Counted from the first letter of the stretch, positions 7,530 through 17,039 are shown. The stretch: DNA of 33,337 nucleotides from JAGHEK01 sp044426235 (GCA_044426235.1 JAWXUS010000019.1:1-33337), one strand, 5' to 3'. The notes: a model not told the origin generated them from the letters alone. Translations and numbers: made by a program.

Positions 7530-10500
7530 TTAATTATTTTCAATTTTAACGTAACTTGCTCCTAACTTTGATTTTGAAACCATAAGTTTAACAGGCATTC
7601 TATCTTTTATAATTTCAACATGACTGATTATTCCAATTTTTAACTTATCATTATGTAATTTTTCTAAAGATCCAATAACAACTTCTAAAAGATCGTCATC
7701 TAATGTTCCAAAACCTTCATCTAAAAAGAAAAATTCAAGTGGTGCAGTTCCTTTAAGTTGGATTTCTGCTGATAATGAAAGTGCTAGTGCTAATGATGCT
7801 AAGAAAGTTTCTCCTCCAGATAAAGTTGTTGCATCTCTTTTAGCTCCTCCATTTTTATTATCAATTATTGAAAAATTGGAATTTTCATCGACTTCTATTT
7901 CATACGCTCCATTAGTTATTGTTTTTAATTTTTTAGATGCCTCAACTGAAATATATTTAAGTCTATTAGTTGCTATATACTCTACAAATTTCTTCCCTTT
8001 AAATAATTTTTCTAAATCACTAAGCATTCCAAGTTGTTTATCAATTTCTTTCTTTTGTTCTAATAATTTATTGATTTCTTCTAAATTTTTAGCAATTAAC
8101 TTTAATTCTTCATTTAATTTTATATATTGTTCGTGTAATTCTTTTTGTGCATTTTCTTTACTAAGTTTGTTATTTTTAATAATTTCCCAATTATTAACTT
8201 CTATATTCCTTCCATTTAATTTAATTTTTATATCTTCTATTATTCCGGTTAATTTAGTAATATTTTTATAGAAATTGTCTATTTGACTTTTCAAACTATC
8301 TAAATCATTTTTAGATTTAAGAATAGTTTCTACGTGTTCAACATTTTCAAAATCCGTTTCTTTTATTAAACCTTCAATTTTATCTAAATGATCTTTTTCA
8401 ATAATAGTTAATTTTTGGATAATAGCATTACATTTTATCAAATCAGAGTTTATTTGATTATAATTAGAATCTATTACTTCTTTTTGCATCTTTATTTTAT
8501 TAAAATGCTCTTCAGTAGTTTCTAATTCATATTTTAAATCACCAAGTAATTTATTAAAGCAAATCACTTCTTCAAAACTATTTTTTAATTCATCTAAGTG
8601 TTTTGATTTAAGCTCTTTTTCTATAGTGCTTGCAGTTATAATATCTTTTCCCTTTTGTTCTCTTTTAATTTCAAATTCTTTATTTTTAATTAATTCTTCT
8701 TTAGATATATTAAGTTTTTGCAGTTCACCTCTTTTTAGATTTAAATTATTATCTAAAATTACTCTTTCTTTTTGTATTTTTATATACTCTATATTTTCTT
8801 TTTCAAAATCAGATATATTATTGTCTATTTTTAATTTATTAAATTCACTAATAAGTTCTGTTAAATTTTGTTCTTCTGATTTAGTACATATACTAGCTAA
8901 TGTTTTTTTATTTGATTCAATTTCAATTTTTAAATTATTAATTTTTTCAGATAATTCTTTATTAATAATCTCTTCTTCTTTTGAGTTTATCATTTCTTCT
9001 TCTTTATAAATTATTTCTTTGTGATGAGTTGAACCACATACTGGACACTCTTCATTTTTAGAAAGAGTTTCTCGAATTATATTAGCTATTTTATTTATTT
9101 TATATGTTTTAATTTCATCATGAATCTTTTCTATTTTTTTATCATTAATTTGTTTTTGTTCGTTAATTTCAATTAATTGCTCATTTAATAAATTATTTTT
9201 ATTTATAATTTTTTCTATATTAATTTTTTTACTTTTAATATTTTCTTCTAAATTAGATATATTATTTTTTAAAATAAGCCCTTTTTGTATAGCTTCCATA
9301 ATATCAAAATTAACACTTAGTTTATTATACTCATTTTGTAAACTATTAATTTTAGAGTCTTTCTTGTTCATTATATCAATAGTATTTTCAAGTTCAGCTT
9401 CATAATACTTAATATCTCTAACTATAGTTTTATAAGCTTCTTCATATCTTTCTATTTGATCACTTAATTTTTGAACATCTGCATCTAATAATATAATTTT
9501 CTGCACTTTTTCAATTTTATTTTTAATTTGACTTAATGAATTATATTTTACTAATAATTCTTCAAACTCTTTATCTAATTTTTCTTTTTTTGTCGATAAA
9601 GTGGCATATTCAGTTTTTAGTTTATTTAAAGAATTCTCCTCTTCTTTTTTATCATTTTTTGTTTTATTAAAATTAATTAAAGTATCTTCAATTTTAAGGC
9701 TTTTTTTAATTAAACATACTTTTTCTTCTTTTTCCTTTATATCATTAATAAAATATTGCTCTTTGATTAATAGATTATTTTTTTCATTTAATTCACTTTG
9801 TAGGTTTATTATCTCTTCACTTTCTTTAAATTCTTTATATATAATTTCAAGTTCTTTTTCTAAACTCTTCAAATTATTTTCTAATTGTAAAGATAATTCT
9901 TTTTTTTCATCAAGTATATTTTCATCAATATTATTAAAAGTACTTAATTTACCATTTAATACTGCTAAATTTTGATTTTCGTATGATACTTTTTTCTTTA
10001 GTTTAAATTGAAGATCTTCACCGTATTCACTTAAATTGAATAATCTCTCTAGCATATTACACTTTTCAGTTCCTTTTAATTTTAGAAACTCACTAAATTT
10101 ACCTTGAGGCAATACAACCGTTCTAGTGAAATCATCATAACTAAGTCCAATTATTTCAATACATTTATTATTAACATTATTTATTCCCTCTTCAAGGATT
10201 ATATTTTGATTTAAATCTATTAGCTTACAATGAAGTAATCTTTTAGTGTCATTATGCTTTTTATAGCTTCTTTCTACTAAATATCTATTTGTACTATTTA
10301 TTTCAAAATCAAAACTAACATTTAAGTCATCCGAATTAGTATTTATATAATTTGCATTACCTCTTGAAATTTTTCCATAAAGTGCAAGAGTTATCCCATC
10401 TAGTATTGTTGATTTACCACTTCCTGTTGGTCCAAATATTCCAAATAAACCTCTATTAGTTAATTTTTCAAAGTCAATTATTTGTTCATTTTGAAAACTA

Positions 10501-10535
10501 TTAAGACCTTTAATTTTTAGTTTTATAGGTTTCAT
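7530..10535 (-). CDS. sbcC: Exonuclease SbcCD, ATPase subunit SbcC
   Basis: A 1001-residue SMC-like ATPase. Walker A is GPTGSGKST (residues 35-43). Long coiled coils fill about 170-490 and 520-850, with the zinc hook CPVC (Cys497 and Cys500) between them. The ABC signature LSGGE is at 905-909 and Walker B FFFLDEG has Asp939 and Glu940. With SbcD it forms the Mre11-Rad50-type complex that trims DNA ends and opens hairpins. It starts 2 bases after sbcD and length is normal for the family. The stop is at 7530-7532, next to the N gap, but the reading frame is complete. Many apparent plus-strand frames over it are low-complexity shadows. Confidence 0.96.
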   Translation of the reverse strand: MKPIKLKIKGLNSFQNEQIIDFEKLTNRGLFGIFGPTGSGKSTILDGITLALYGKISRGNANYINTNSDDLNVSFDFEINSTNRYLVERSYKKHNDTKRLLHCKLIDLNQNIILEEGINNVNNKCIEIIGLSYDDFTRTVVLPQGKFSEFLKLKGTEKCNMLERLFNLSEYGEDLQFKLKKKVSYENQNLAVLNGKLSTFNNIDENILDEKKELSLQLENNLKSLEKELEIIYKEFKESEEIINLQSELNEKNNLLIKEQYFINDIKEKEEKVCLIKKSLKIEDTLINFNKTKNDKKEEENSLNKLKTEYATLSTKKEKLDKEFEELLVKYNSLSQIKNKIEKVQKIILLDADVQKLSDQIERYEEAYKTIVRDIKYYEAELENTIDIMNKKDSKINSLQNEYNKLSVNFDIMEAIQKGLILKNNISNLEENIKSKKINIEKIINKNNLLNEQLIEINEQKQINDKKIEKIHDEIKTYKINKIANIIRETLSKNEECPVCGSTHHKEIIYKEEEMINSKEEEIINKELSEKINNLKIEIESNKKTLASICTKSEEQNLTELISEFNKLKIDNNISDFEKENIEYIKIQKERVILDNNLNLKRGELQKLNISKEELIKNKEFEIKREQKGKDIITASTIEKELKSKHLDELKNSFEEVICFNKLLGDLKYELETTEEHFNKIKMQKEVIDSNYNQINSDLIKCNAIIQKLTIIEKDHLDKIEGLIKETDFENVEHVETILKSKNDLDSLKSQIDNFYKNITKLTGIIEDIKIKLNGRNIEVNNWEIIKNNKLSKENAQKELHEQYIKLNEELKLIAKNLEEINKLLEQKKEIDKQLGMLSDLEKLFKGKKFVEYIATNRLKYISVEASKKLKTITNGAYEIEVDENSNFSIIDNKNGGAKRDATTLSGGETFLASLALALSLSAEIQLKGTAPLEFFFLDEGFGTLDDDLLEVVIGSLEKLHNDKLKIGIISHVEIIKDRMPVKLMVSKSKLGASYVKIENN

Positions 10536-10537
10536 AA

Positions 10538-11740
10538 TTAGTACTCCTCATCAATTATAGATAATATTAAATTAACAATATTTTCATTTGGTTTAGTATC
10601 TCTCTCTTTTTCATAAAAAGATTTAAACAGTTCTTCAAAAGATTTATCTGAAATATCAACTTCATCTTCAATGTGGTTTAATCCAATTATCTTTGGGTTG
10701 ATTTCTATAATATCCTTTTTTAAACTTCTCATAATTTTTATTTCATCTTCTCTAATATACCTATCAGTTACAACTTCTATATATACAAAAGAATTTTTAT
10801 CTTTATTTTCATCACATTTATTTATTGCATCTTCTATACTATCACAGTACCAAATTTCTATTGGCTTATACACTTTAAGTGCTATATCAGTTATTTTAGT
10901 TTCCGTTCCTTTTTTTATATCAACTAAAAAACATTTTTTATCAAAATTAATCTCTCTTTTATTATAGTGAAGTGGAGATCCAGAATAACGTGCAATACCA
11001 TTAGTTCCAGGAACTACTTGAGGCTTATGAACGTGACCTAGTGCAATGTAGTCTGCATCTTTTGGAAAACAAGTACTATTTACTATAAAGCTTCCTCCAA
11101 GTTGTATACTTCTCTCAGATCCACCTTCTTCACTTTTAAATACGAATAAGTGAGAAGTTATTAAATTTATAGTATCATCTCTAAAGTTTTTAGATAAAGT
11201 ATAAAATAAATCATGTATTCTATCACTATAACTTTTAAGTTTCATATCTTCAGTATCCATATCACCATATAAAACTTCATTAAGTCTTTTTTCACTTGGA
11301 TATGGTACAGTTAATATAACTGATTTTTCATTATTTATTTCAATTTCTATAAAACCTTCTCCAGAATTTATAATTTTATGGTTTCCATATTCTCCAGTTT
11401 CAACAATCGTCTTTGGTGTTCCAACCATAATTATTCCGTGTGATTTTGCAAGAGGGCTTGCAGAAGTTATTCTTTCATAATTATCATGATTTCCTGCAAT
11501 TATTAAAACTAATCTTTTTCCACCCTCAGTGATTTCTTTTAATGATTTATAAAGTAATTGTTCAGCTCTTGCTGGAGGATTACTACTATCATATACATCT
11601 CCTGCAATAATTACTAAATCAACTTCATTTTCTTTAACTATTTTTACAAAATCATTTAAAAACATTTCTTGTTCTTCTATTCTACTGTATCCATCTAGAT
11701 TTTTACCTAGATGCCAATCTCCAGTATGTAAAATCTTCAT
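10538..11740 (-). CDS. sbcD: Exonuclease SbcCD, nuclease subunit SbcD
   Basis: A 400-residue metallophosphoesterase of the Mre11/SbcD family. Metal-binding motifs are in order: GDWH (Asp8, His10), AGDVYD (Asp48), GNHD (Asn84, His85, Asp86), TSHLF, and GHVHKPQ. The first about 270 residues are the nuclease domain and the rest is the capping region that contacts SbcC. Start at 11740 is supported by GGAGG. It sits between the hydrolase gene (10 bases upstream) and sbcC (2 bases downstream) in one operon. Confidence 0.96.
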   Translation of the reverse strand: MKILHTGDWHLGKNLDGYSRIEEQEMFLNDFVKIVKENEVDLVIIAGDVYDSSNPPARAEQLLYKSLKEITEGGKRLVLIIAGNHDNYERITSASPLAKSHGIIMVGTPKTIVETGEYGNHKIINSGEGFIEIEINNEKSVILTVPYPSEKRLNEVLYGDMDTEDMKLKSYSDRIHDLFYTLSKNFRDDTINLITSHLFVFKSEEGGSERSIQLGGSFIVNSTCFPKDADYIALGHVHKPQVVPGTNGIARYSGSPLHYNKREINFDKKCFLVDIKKGTETKITDIALKVYKPIEIWYCDSIEDAINKCDENKDKNSFVYIEVVTDRYIREDEIKIMRSLKKDIIEINPKIIGLNHIEDEVDISDKSFEELFKSFYEKERDTKPNENIVNLILSIIDEEY

Positions 11741-11750
11741 AATTTCCTCC

Positions 11751-12647
11751 TTATTCTTCTAAGAAATTAAATAGATCAGTCATATATTCATCTCTTATTT
11801 CATCTTTTTCTATATATATTTCGTGTTTCGCATTCTCTTTTATAATTAACGTGCAATTTTTAGAATTTTGTGCAAAGTAATTTTGTTTATAGGGTTTAAC
11901 ATATGAATCAATTCCTGCTTGAAATAGTAATATAGGTATTTCAATCTTTTTTATATTATTAATATCAGTTACATAATCTGTAGTCTTAAAAGCTTCATTA
12001 AGCCACTTATAAGATGCACCTGATAGTTTTAAATGTTCATTGTTTTTTATTTTATCCATATAAGAATTATATCTTATTTCACAGCTAGTCCCAGACCCTT
12101 TAAGACTACACTTTTCTATATTAAATGGTTCGTGGCCTAAAACGTATGATTTTTCTAATTTTAATGAACAATAAATTTTTGCTACAATCTTTGTAAACTG
12201 TTCTGAATAATTTCCTGTATGAATTTCAAGCATTGGTGCATTTAAAATTGCTCTTTTAAAGTAATCGTTATGATTTTGTAGAAATAAAGCGCTTATAGCT
12301 CCACCCATTGAGTGACCAAAAAGTATTAAATCATTATTATTTTCATCTTTTAAAATTACTTCATCTAAAAGAGTTTTTAAATCTGAAACATAATCATTAA
12401 AACTATTAACATAAATTTGACTATTATCTTTTCCAAGTCTTCCAGATTTTCCGTGGCCTCTATGATCAAGTATATAAACTGAATAATTTTTATCAGTTAA
12501 GTCTTTTATAAAATCAGAGTATTTCTCAGAAGTTTCACAAAATCCGTGACTAATAACTATAGTTTCAATACTATCTTCTACTTTATAATTTCTATAATAT
12601 ATATCTAAATCATCTACACCTTTAAAATACCCTTCTATATATTCCAT
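11751..12647 (-). CDS. Alpha/beta hydrolase, monoacylglycerol lipase/lysophospholipase-like
   Basis: A 298-residue serine hydrolase. The oxyanion-hole region is SHGF (33-36), followed by LDHRGHGKSG (60-69), which is typical of the monoglyceride lipase group. The nucleophile elbow is GHSMGG with Ser113, and the likely triad partners are Asp247 (AGIDSYV) and His275 (NAKHEI). No signal peptide, so it is probably cytoplasmic or membrane-associated. It is the first gene of the operon with sbcD and sbcC, and the ATG has AAGGAG upstream. The substrate cannot be told from sequence. Confidence 0.85.
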   Translation of the reverse strand: MEYIEGYFKGVDDLDIYYRNYKVEDSIETIVISHGFCETSEKYSDFIKDLTDKNYSVYILDHRGHGKSGRLGKDNSQIYVNSFNDYVSDLKTLLDEVILKDENNNDLILFGHSMGGAISALFLQNHNDYFKRAILNAPMLEIHTGNYSEQFTKIVAKIYCSLKLEKSYVLGHEPFNIEKCSLKGSGTSCEIRYNSYMDKIKNNEHLKLSGASYKWLNEAFKTTDYVTDINNIKKIEIPILLFQAGIDSYVKPYKQNYFAQNSKNCTLIIKENAKHEIYIEKDEIRDEYMTDLFNFLEE

Positions 12648-12763
12648 AAAATCACTCCTTTTTAATATATTTTAACATAAAATATCTATTTTAGAATAAA
12701 AATATTATTTTAAAGTCACAAGTATTTGATATTTTTAATAATTTATAAAAGGGGGGATCATCA

Positions 12764-13390
12764 ATGTCTTTAATTCTAGTTCTATCTCTTTGTATAGATA
12801 CGTTTGTTGCAAGTATTGCTTATGGAAGTGACAATATAAAAATTCCATTTAAAACTGCATTTTTAATAAATTTAATATGCACATCATTTCTAGGTTTTTC
12901 TCTTTTAGTTGGATACCTTTTAAAAGATTTATTATCATCAAATACAGCAACAATATTTAGTTGTGGTCTTTTATTTATGCTTGGGATTTATAAAGTATTT
13001 GAGGCTTTTATAAAAGATTATCTAAAAAAATTCACACATAATCAAACACCAATTAATTTTAGTTTATTTGATTTTGAATTTGTACTTGAAGTTTATGCCG
13101 ATGAAATAAAGGCTGATTATGATAATTCAAAAACTCTATCACCAAAAGAGGCAATATATCTTGCTAGTGCACTATCTCTTGATAGCTTAGCTGTTGGTTT
13201 TGGTGCTAGTTTATCCGATGTCAACCATTTTGAAGTAATAATACTTTCATTTGTAATTGGTACATTATCAATTTTAAGTGGAGTACTTCTTGGAAAGAGC
13301 TTTAGAAAATTTTCAAATATAAATTTTACTTGGGTATCAGGGGTGTTACTTATAACTCTTTCATTTATAAAATTTTTTGGCCAACATTAA
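12764..13390 (+). CDS. ytaF: YtaF/MntP-like membrane protein
   Basis: A 208-residue protein with about six membrane helices in two related halves: LSLCIDTFVASIAYG (Asp12) in the first helix and ALSLDSLAVGFGASL after the central loop. The middle soluble loop, VYADEIKADYDNSKTLSPKEA, matches the insertion seen in sporulation-associated YtaF proteins, which are distant relatives of the manganese exporter MntP. A strong GGGGGG-type ribosome binding site precedes the ATG. YtaF homologues are frequent in spore formers, but this alone does not show the organism sporulates. It overlaps the convergent gene by 4 bases. Confidence 0.82.
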   Translation: MSLILVLSLCIDTFVASIAYGSDNIKIPFKTAFLINLICTSFLGFSLLVGYLLKDLLSSNTATIFSCGLLFMLGIYKVFEAFIKDYLKKFTHNQTPINFSLFDFEFVLEVYADEIKADYDNSKTLSPKEAIYLASALSLDSLAVGFGASLSDVNHFEVIILSFVIGTLSILSGVLLGKSFRKFSNINFTWVSGVLLITLSFIKFFGQH

Positions 13391-13408
13391 TTTATGTTGG
13401 CAATTTTT
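13380..13408 (+). terminator. Intrinsic terminator after ytaF
   Basis: GCCAACAT (13380-13387) pairs with ATGTTGGC (13394-13401), followed by a T run at 13404-13408. The stem overlaps the stop codons of both converging genes. Confidence 0.75.
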
Positions 13409-13719
13409 CTTGGCATAACTTTGTTTGAATAACACATTGGACAACTTATTTCATTGTTTTTATAATTCACACTATATATTGTACCACATATACTACATCT
13501 GAATTTACAGATATCTTTTTTTTCTACTACTTCTTCTTTTGGTTCTATTTCAATTAATTCATTTTCAAGTATTTCATTTAAAATATTTTTTCTACACATT
13601 GATAAAGTTTTTCTAACCTCTCTTTTTGAAATCTTAAGTTTTTTTGATACTTGATTTATGCTATTTTTTTTAATATCAATTAAATATAGTATTTCTCTTT
13701 CTGTTTCTGTAATTTTCAT
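13387..13719 (-). CDS. HTH plus zinc-ribbon protein (putative regulator, 110 aa)
   Basis: The N-terminal about 50 residues form a helix-turn-helix of sigma-region-4 type (ITETEREILYLIDI, then SINQVSKKLKISKREVRKTL). A glutamate-rich linker follows, then a C-terminal zinc ribbon, CSICG near residue 77 and CPMC near residue 93. The combination suggests a small DNA-binding regulator. The ATG at 13719 is preferred; a TTG one codon earlier also fits the GGGG ribosome binding site. It diverges from the rluF-like gene at 13807. I do not recognise a named family. Confidence 0.7.
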   Translation of the reverse strand: MKITETEREILYLIDIKKNSINQVSKKLKISKREVRKTLSMCRKNILNEILENELIEIEPKEEVVEKKDICKFRCSICGTIYSVNYKNNEISCPMCYSNKVMPRKIANIN

Positions 13720-13768
13720 CAAAAATCAACCCCTTTTTAATTAATTTATTATTTAATAAAAGAAATTG

Positions 13769-13777
13769 TGATATAAT
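13769..13777 (+). promoter_or_regulatory. Extended -10 promoter for the rluF operon
   Basis: TGA followed by TATAAT (13769-13777), an extended -10 element, with only a weak -35 (TTATTT at 13749-13754, 17-bp spacing). It lies 30 bases before the gene start. Confidence 0.55.
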
Positions 13778-13806
13778 ACATTTATAATTTTAACAAGGAG
13801 AAATTT

Positions 13807-14517
13807 ATGAGACTTAATAACTATATTAGTTCAAGCGGATTTTGTTCAAGACGTGAGGCTGATAAATTAATAGAGAGCGGTCGTGTTTTTATAAATTCAA
13901 AAAAAGCACAAATCGGACAACCAGTAGATGAAAATGATATTGTAAAGGTTAATGGTAAAATTATAAAGCCTAAAAAACAAGATGAAAAAGTTTATATAGC
14001 CCTAAATAAACCAGTTGGAATAACTTGTACAACAGAACGTCATATAAAAGGCAATATAATTGATCATATAGGACATAAAGAAAGAATTTTCCCAATAGGA
14101 AGACTAGATAAGCCATCAGAAGGACTTATACTACTTACTAATGATGGAGATATAGTAAATAAAATTCTTAGAAAAGAAAATAACAAAGAAAAAGAGTACG
14201 TTGTTACAGTAAATCGAAATATTGACGATAAATTTATCGAAAGAATGCAAAAGGGTGTTCGAATATTTAATGCAGTAAGTAAAAAATACGTTACAACAAA
14301 AAGATGTGAAGTATCTAAAGTAAATAATAATACTTTTAAAATAATTTTAACTCAAGGTCTAAACAGACAAATTCGTAGAATGTGTGAAACTTTAGGCTAT
14401 GAAGTTACTAAACTTAAAAGAACTAGAATTATGGATTTAACTTTAAAAAATATTGAATATGGTAAATGGAGAAATTTATCTAAGGACGAGGTTAAAAATT
14501 TACTTAAAAACACTTAA
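13807..14517 (+). CDS. rluF: 23S rRNA pseudouridine synthase, RluF type
   Basis: A 236-residue RsuA-family pseudouridine synthase. An N-terminal S4 RNA-binding domain (RLNNYISSSGFCSRREAD, residues 2-19) is followed by the catalytic domain with GRLDKPSEGL and catalytic Asp101. The motif QGLNRQIRRMC near the C-terminus is typical of the family. The KPSEGLILLTND segment and HIKGNI loop favour RluF (the 2604 position of 23S rRNA) over RluB or RsuA; this subfamily call is inference. AAGGAG precedes the ATG. First gene of a run of three. Confidence 0.88.
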   Translation: MRLNNYISSSGFCSRREADKLIESGRVFINSKKAQIGQPVDENDIVKVNGKIIKPKKQDEKVYIALNKPVGITCTTERHIKGNIIDHIGHKERIFPIGRLDKPSEGLILLTNDGDIVNKILRKENNKEKEYVVTVNRNIDDKFIERMQKGVRIFNAVSKKYVTTKRCEVSKVNNNTFKIILTQGLNRQIRRMCETLGYEVTKLKRTRIMDLTLKNIEYGKWRNLSKDEVKNLLKNT

Positions 14518-14529
14518 TAAGGAGATCTT

Positions 14530-15249
14530 ATGAAAACTGTATTAATAACTGGTGCATCTCGTGGAATTGGTAGGACTTGTGCTACTTTTTTTGCTAAAAA
14601 TAATTATAACGTAGTAATAAACTATAATAAAAGTGAAAAAGAAGCTAAAGAGCTACTTGAGGAATTAAAGGACTATTCTGTTAGAATTTTTAAAGCAGAC
14701 GTTTCTAATTCATTTGAAGCCTCGCTCTTAGTTAAATATACTATTTCGGAATTTGAAAGAATTGATGTTTTAATTAATAATGCGGGAATTAGTCAAAGTA
14801 AACTTTTCACAGAAATAACTTTTGAGGATTGGCAAGAAATGATTAATGTAAATCTAAATAGTGTGTTTTATACTAGTCAAAGTGCGGTTAATTTTATGAA
14901 AGAACAAATGTTTGGTCATATAATAAATATATCTTCAATTTGGGGAATTGTTGGTGGAAGCTATGAAGTTCACTACTCTACTTCAAAGGCTGGAATAATT
15001 GGAATGAGTAAAGCTTTGGCAAAAGAAATTGCACCATATAAAATAAAGGTAAATGTTATAGCACCAGGGGCTATAAAAACTGATATGTTAAATGATTTAA
15101 GTGATGAAACTATTGATTATATAATTGATGAAACCCCACTTAGTAAAATTGGCGATCCAATAGATATTGCTAAATGTGCATATTACTTAGCAGAAAGTGA
15201 TTTTTTAACAGGACAAGTTATTAGCCCAAATGGAGGAATAGTTATTTAG
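14530..15249 (+). CDS. SDR-family oxidoreductase, FabG-like
   Basis: A 239-residue short-chain dehydrogenase/reductase with cofactor motif TGASRGIG (residues 7-14), NNAG (83-86) and catalytic residues Asn110, Ser136, Tyr149 and Lys153 (YSTSK). It looks like 3-oxoacyl-ACP reductase (FabG). It is not beside other fatty-acid synthesis genes, so it may be a FabG paralogue with another carbonyl substrate. It follows the rluF-like gene by 12 bases with AAGGAG, and is co-transcribed with it. Confidence 0.85.
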   Translation: MKTVLITGASRGIGRTCATFFAKNNYNVVINYNKSEKEAKELLEELKDYSVRIFKADVSNSFEASLLVKYTISEFERIDVLINNAGISQSKLFTEITFEDWQEMINVNLNSVFYTSQSAVNFMKEQMFGHIINISSIWGIVGGSYEVHYSTSKAGIIGMSKALAKEIAPYKIKVNVIAPGAIKTDMLNDLSDETIDYIIDETPLSKIGDPIDIAKCAYYLAESDFLTGQVISPNGGIVI

Positions 15250-15257
15250 GAGGCGTT

Positions 15258-15707
15258 ATGAGAAAGATATTAATAATATTTCTTATATTCTTTGTTAGTA
15301 GAGGTATTATAAATAGTGATGAAAAAATGACTAATACTGAATTTAATGATTATTTAATTGAATTCAGTAATGATATTAAAAAAGATACAACAAATATTTC
15401 AAAAGAAATAGTAAGTAGCATAGAAAATAAACTATTTAGTAAAAACTACTATAAAAGTAAAATAGATAAATTAAGTAGAGAAATTAAATTAACAGATAAA
15501 GTATATGACGAAAATATTATGAATTACATAAGTCCAATTGAAATAAAACTTAAAAATGAATATAGTTCACTTTCAAATTATATTGAAAATATTGATATTT
15601 CTGAACTAAGTAAAAGGCCTGACTACATAAAAGATATTCAAAGACAAATCAATCTATACATATCAAAAATTGATGATATATTAGATTCTATTAATATAAA
15701 TAGTTAA
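15258..15707 (+). CDS. Hypothetical exported or membrane-anchored helical protein (149 aa)
   Basis: The N-terminus MRKILIIFLIFFVSRGI is a short hydrophobic signal or anchor. The rest is charged and mostly helical, rich in Ile, Lys, Asp and Asn, with no motif I recognise. TAGGAGG overlaps the upstream stop, 8 bases before the ATG, so it belongs to the rluF operon. A plausible location is the outer face of the cytoplasmic membrane. Confidence 0.65.
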   Translation: MRKILIIFLIFFVSRGIINSDEKMTNTEFNDYLIEFSNDIKKDTTNISKEIVSSIENKLFSKNYYKSKIDKLSREIKLTDKVYDENIMNYISPIEIKLKNEYSSLSNYIENIDISELSKRPDYIKDIQRQINLYISKIDDILDSININS

Positions 15708-15729
15708 AAATAATTTTTATTTGACTTTT

Positions 15730-15759
15730 TTGTATAATATTTACCTTATTGGATATAAT
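15730..15759 (+). promoter_or_regulatory. Possible promoter for the 15792 gene
   Basis: Two TATAAT hexamers, at 15733-15738 and 15754-15759. The second has TTGTAT (15730-15735) 18 bases upstream as a partial -35. Which one is used is not clear. Confidence 0.4.
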
Positions 15760-15791
15760 CCTTAATACTTGTCAAGAAGGAGGGATACAAT

Positions 15792-15992
15792 ATGGAAAAT
15801 ATACTTTTCTTTATATATTTAATAATAGGATATTGGGCAGTAACTGATGTTGTTTATGCAAATAAGATAGTAATTGAATCTCAATTTGGACAATTATTTA
15901 TGATAAAATGCTTTTTAGCGCTATCATTTGGTTGGTTTTTTATACCGATAGCTTTTATAAAAGCATCATTAATGAATAAGTTTAGTGAGTGA
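15792..15992 (+). CDS. Small two-helix membrane protein (66 aa)
   Basis: Two hydrophobic segments (residues 4-22 and 37-59) with a short polar loop between, ending in MNKFSE. GAAGGAGGG precedes the ATG at good spacing, and the gene has its own candidate promoter and a strong terminator, so it is likely expressed. The stop is TGA, which shows that TGA acts as an ordinary stop elsewhere in this genome. Family not recognised. Confidence 0.65.
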   Translation: MENILFFIYLIIGYWAVTDVVYANKIVIESQFGQLFMIKCFLALSFGWFFIPIAFIKASLMNKFSE

Positions 15993-15999
15993 AATTAAA

Positions 16000-16025
16000 A
16001 TAAGGACAGTAAAAACTGTCCTTAT
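16000..16025. terminator. Bidirectional terminator, 11-bp stem
   Basis: ATAAGGACAGT (16000-16010) pairs perfectly with 16015-16025 around AAAA. A-rich and T-rich flanks suit both directions. The stop of the minus-strand gene at 16022 is inside the stem. Confidence 0.75.
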
Positions 16026-16960
16026 AAAAATAGGTATTTTAAATTAGCTAATTCTTCACTCGTCATACTTTTAACGTTATCTTCTGCTTTAATAACGTAA
16101 TAAGATTTTATATTTAATCTTTTTAAATATTCTTCAATCTTAACTAAATTTGTCATTTCAAATTCATTATTAGACTTGTTATCACCAACTTCAAATATTT
16201 TTTTATTTAATATACATTGATAACCATTAGATACTTTAAGTATTACACCAAATTTTTCATCAAGTAAATACTGAGCTAGAAGTTTTATTCTATAATTTCT
16301 TGCATCTCTTAAATTTTTCTCAAACATTTGGTCATCGTGAACCATCTTACCAGTTTTTCTAAGGTCAAAATGCTTATTTATCTTGTCTCTAAGTAAAAAT
16401 GTAAGTTGAGTTTTTGAAAGTTCAATAATTTCAATAATTTCCATATGTAAATTAAAAGTTATCGTGTGAAATTGATCGTTATCAACAGATAAACAAGAAA
16501 TTCTAACTAAATCACCATCATTAAATTTAAGATCTACATAATAAAAATATTCTTTTGGGTGTCTTTTTATTACTTGAGGTATAGCTCCATTAGTTAAAAG
16601 TTCAATTTGTTCCATTAACTCCTTTAAACCTTCTAAATTCTTTATTGATTCTTCTTTTCTGTTCTTTGAATTACTAACATAAGTTTCATACTCCTCTTTT
16701 AATTGTTCAAAAGTAAATTTAGATTCAATTTCCTTTAAAATTTTACTAACTTCAAATTCATCAATAATATATACTTCGTTTTTGTTAGTTCTCATTTCAT
16801 AAGATACTGCAGCTAAAAAATACTCTTTTTGATTGGAATCTACAAGATATAGACTTCTTTTTTCAGGAATAGATTTTAATGTTCCACCCTTCATTGAAGA
16901 TATTCGACCACTTTGACAAATATCACTAACTATTTTTTGAGTTATAAAATTATAATCCAA
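16022..16960 (-). CDS. Unrecognised cytoplasmic protein (312 aa)
   Basis: The start is TTG at 16958-16960, chosen because GGGAG lies 7 bases upstream. The protein has no signal peptide or membrane segment. Residues about 70-120 are strongly helical and charged, a possible coiled coil (VSKILKEIESKFTFEQLKEE). A region near 130-190 looks like mixed beta strands (EYFYYVDLKFNDGDLVRISC). I see no catalytic motif and cannot name a family. It is followed by its own terminator and lies one gene away from the CRISPR array, but nothing in it resembles a Cas protein. Confidence 0.6.
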   Translation of the reverse strand: MDYNFITQKIVSDICQSGRISSMKGGTLKSIPEKRSLYLVDSNQKEYFLAAVSYEMRTNKNEVYIIDEFEVSKILKEIESKFTFEQLKEEYETYVSNSKNRKEESIKNLEGLKELMEQIELLTNGAIPQVIKRHPKEYFYYVDLKFNDGDLVRISCLSVDNDQFHTITFNLHMEIIEIIELSKTQLTFLLRDKINKHFDLRKTGKMVHDDQMFEKNLRDARNYRIKLLAQYLLDEKFGVILKVSNGYQCILNKKIFEVGDNKSNNEFEMTNLVKIEEYLKRLNIKSYYVIKAEDNVKSMTSEELANLKYLFL

Positions 16961-17012
16961 AATATCACTCCCATACTAATAATATATCTTATTTTATCTT
17001 ATTTTTAGAAAT

Positions 17013-17037
17013 AAAAAAAGCCTTCTTTTTAGAAGAC
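17013..17037 (-). terminator. Intrinsic terminator after the 17040-17906 gene
   Basis: On the minus strand GTCTTCT pairs with AGAAGGC (plus 17031-17037 and 17020-17026), followed by seven T. Its stem closely resembles that of the terminator at 23517-23543. Confidence 0.8.
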
Positions 17038-17039
17038 TT

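Noticed and set aside
9601..9975. Plus-strand frames rich in Ser, Phe, Leu and Ile over sbcC (also 7876-8271 and 8626-9009)
   Set aside because: They are antisense to the coiled-coil part of sbcC, which has clear motifs at both ends; no ribosome binding sites.
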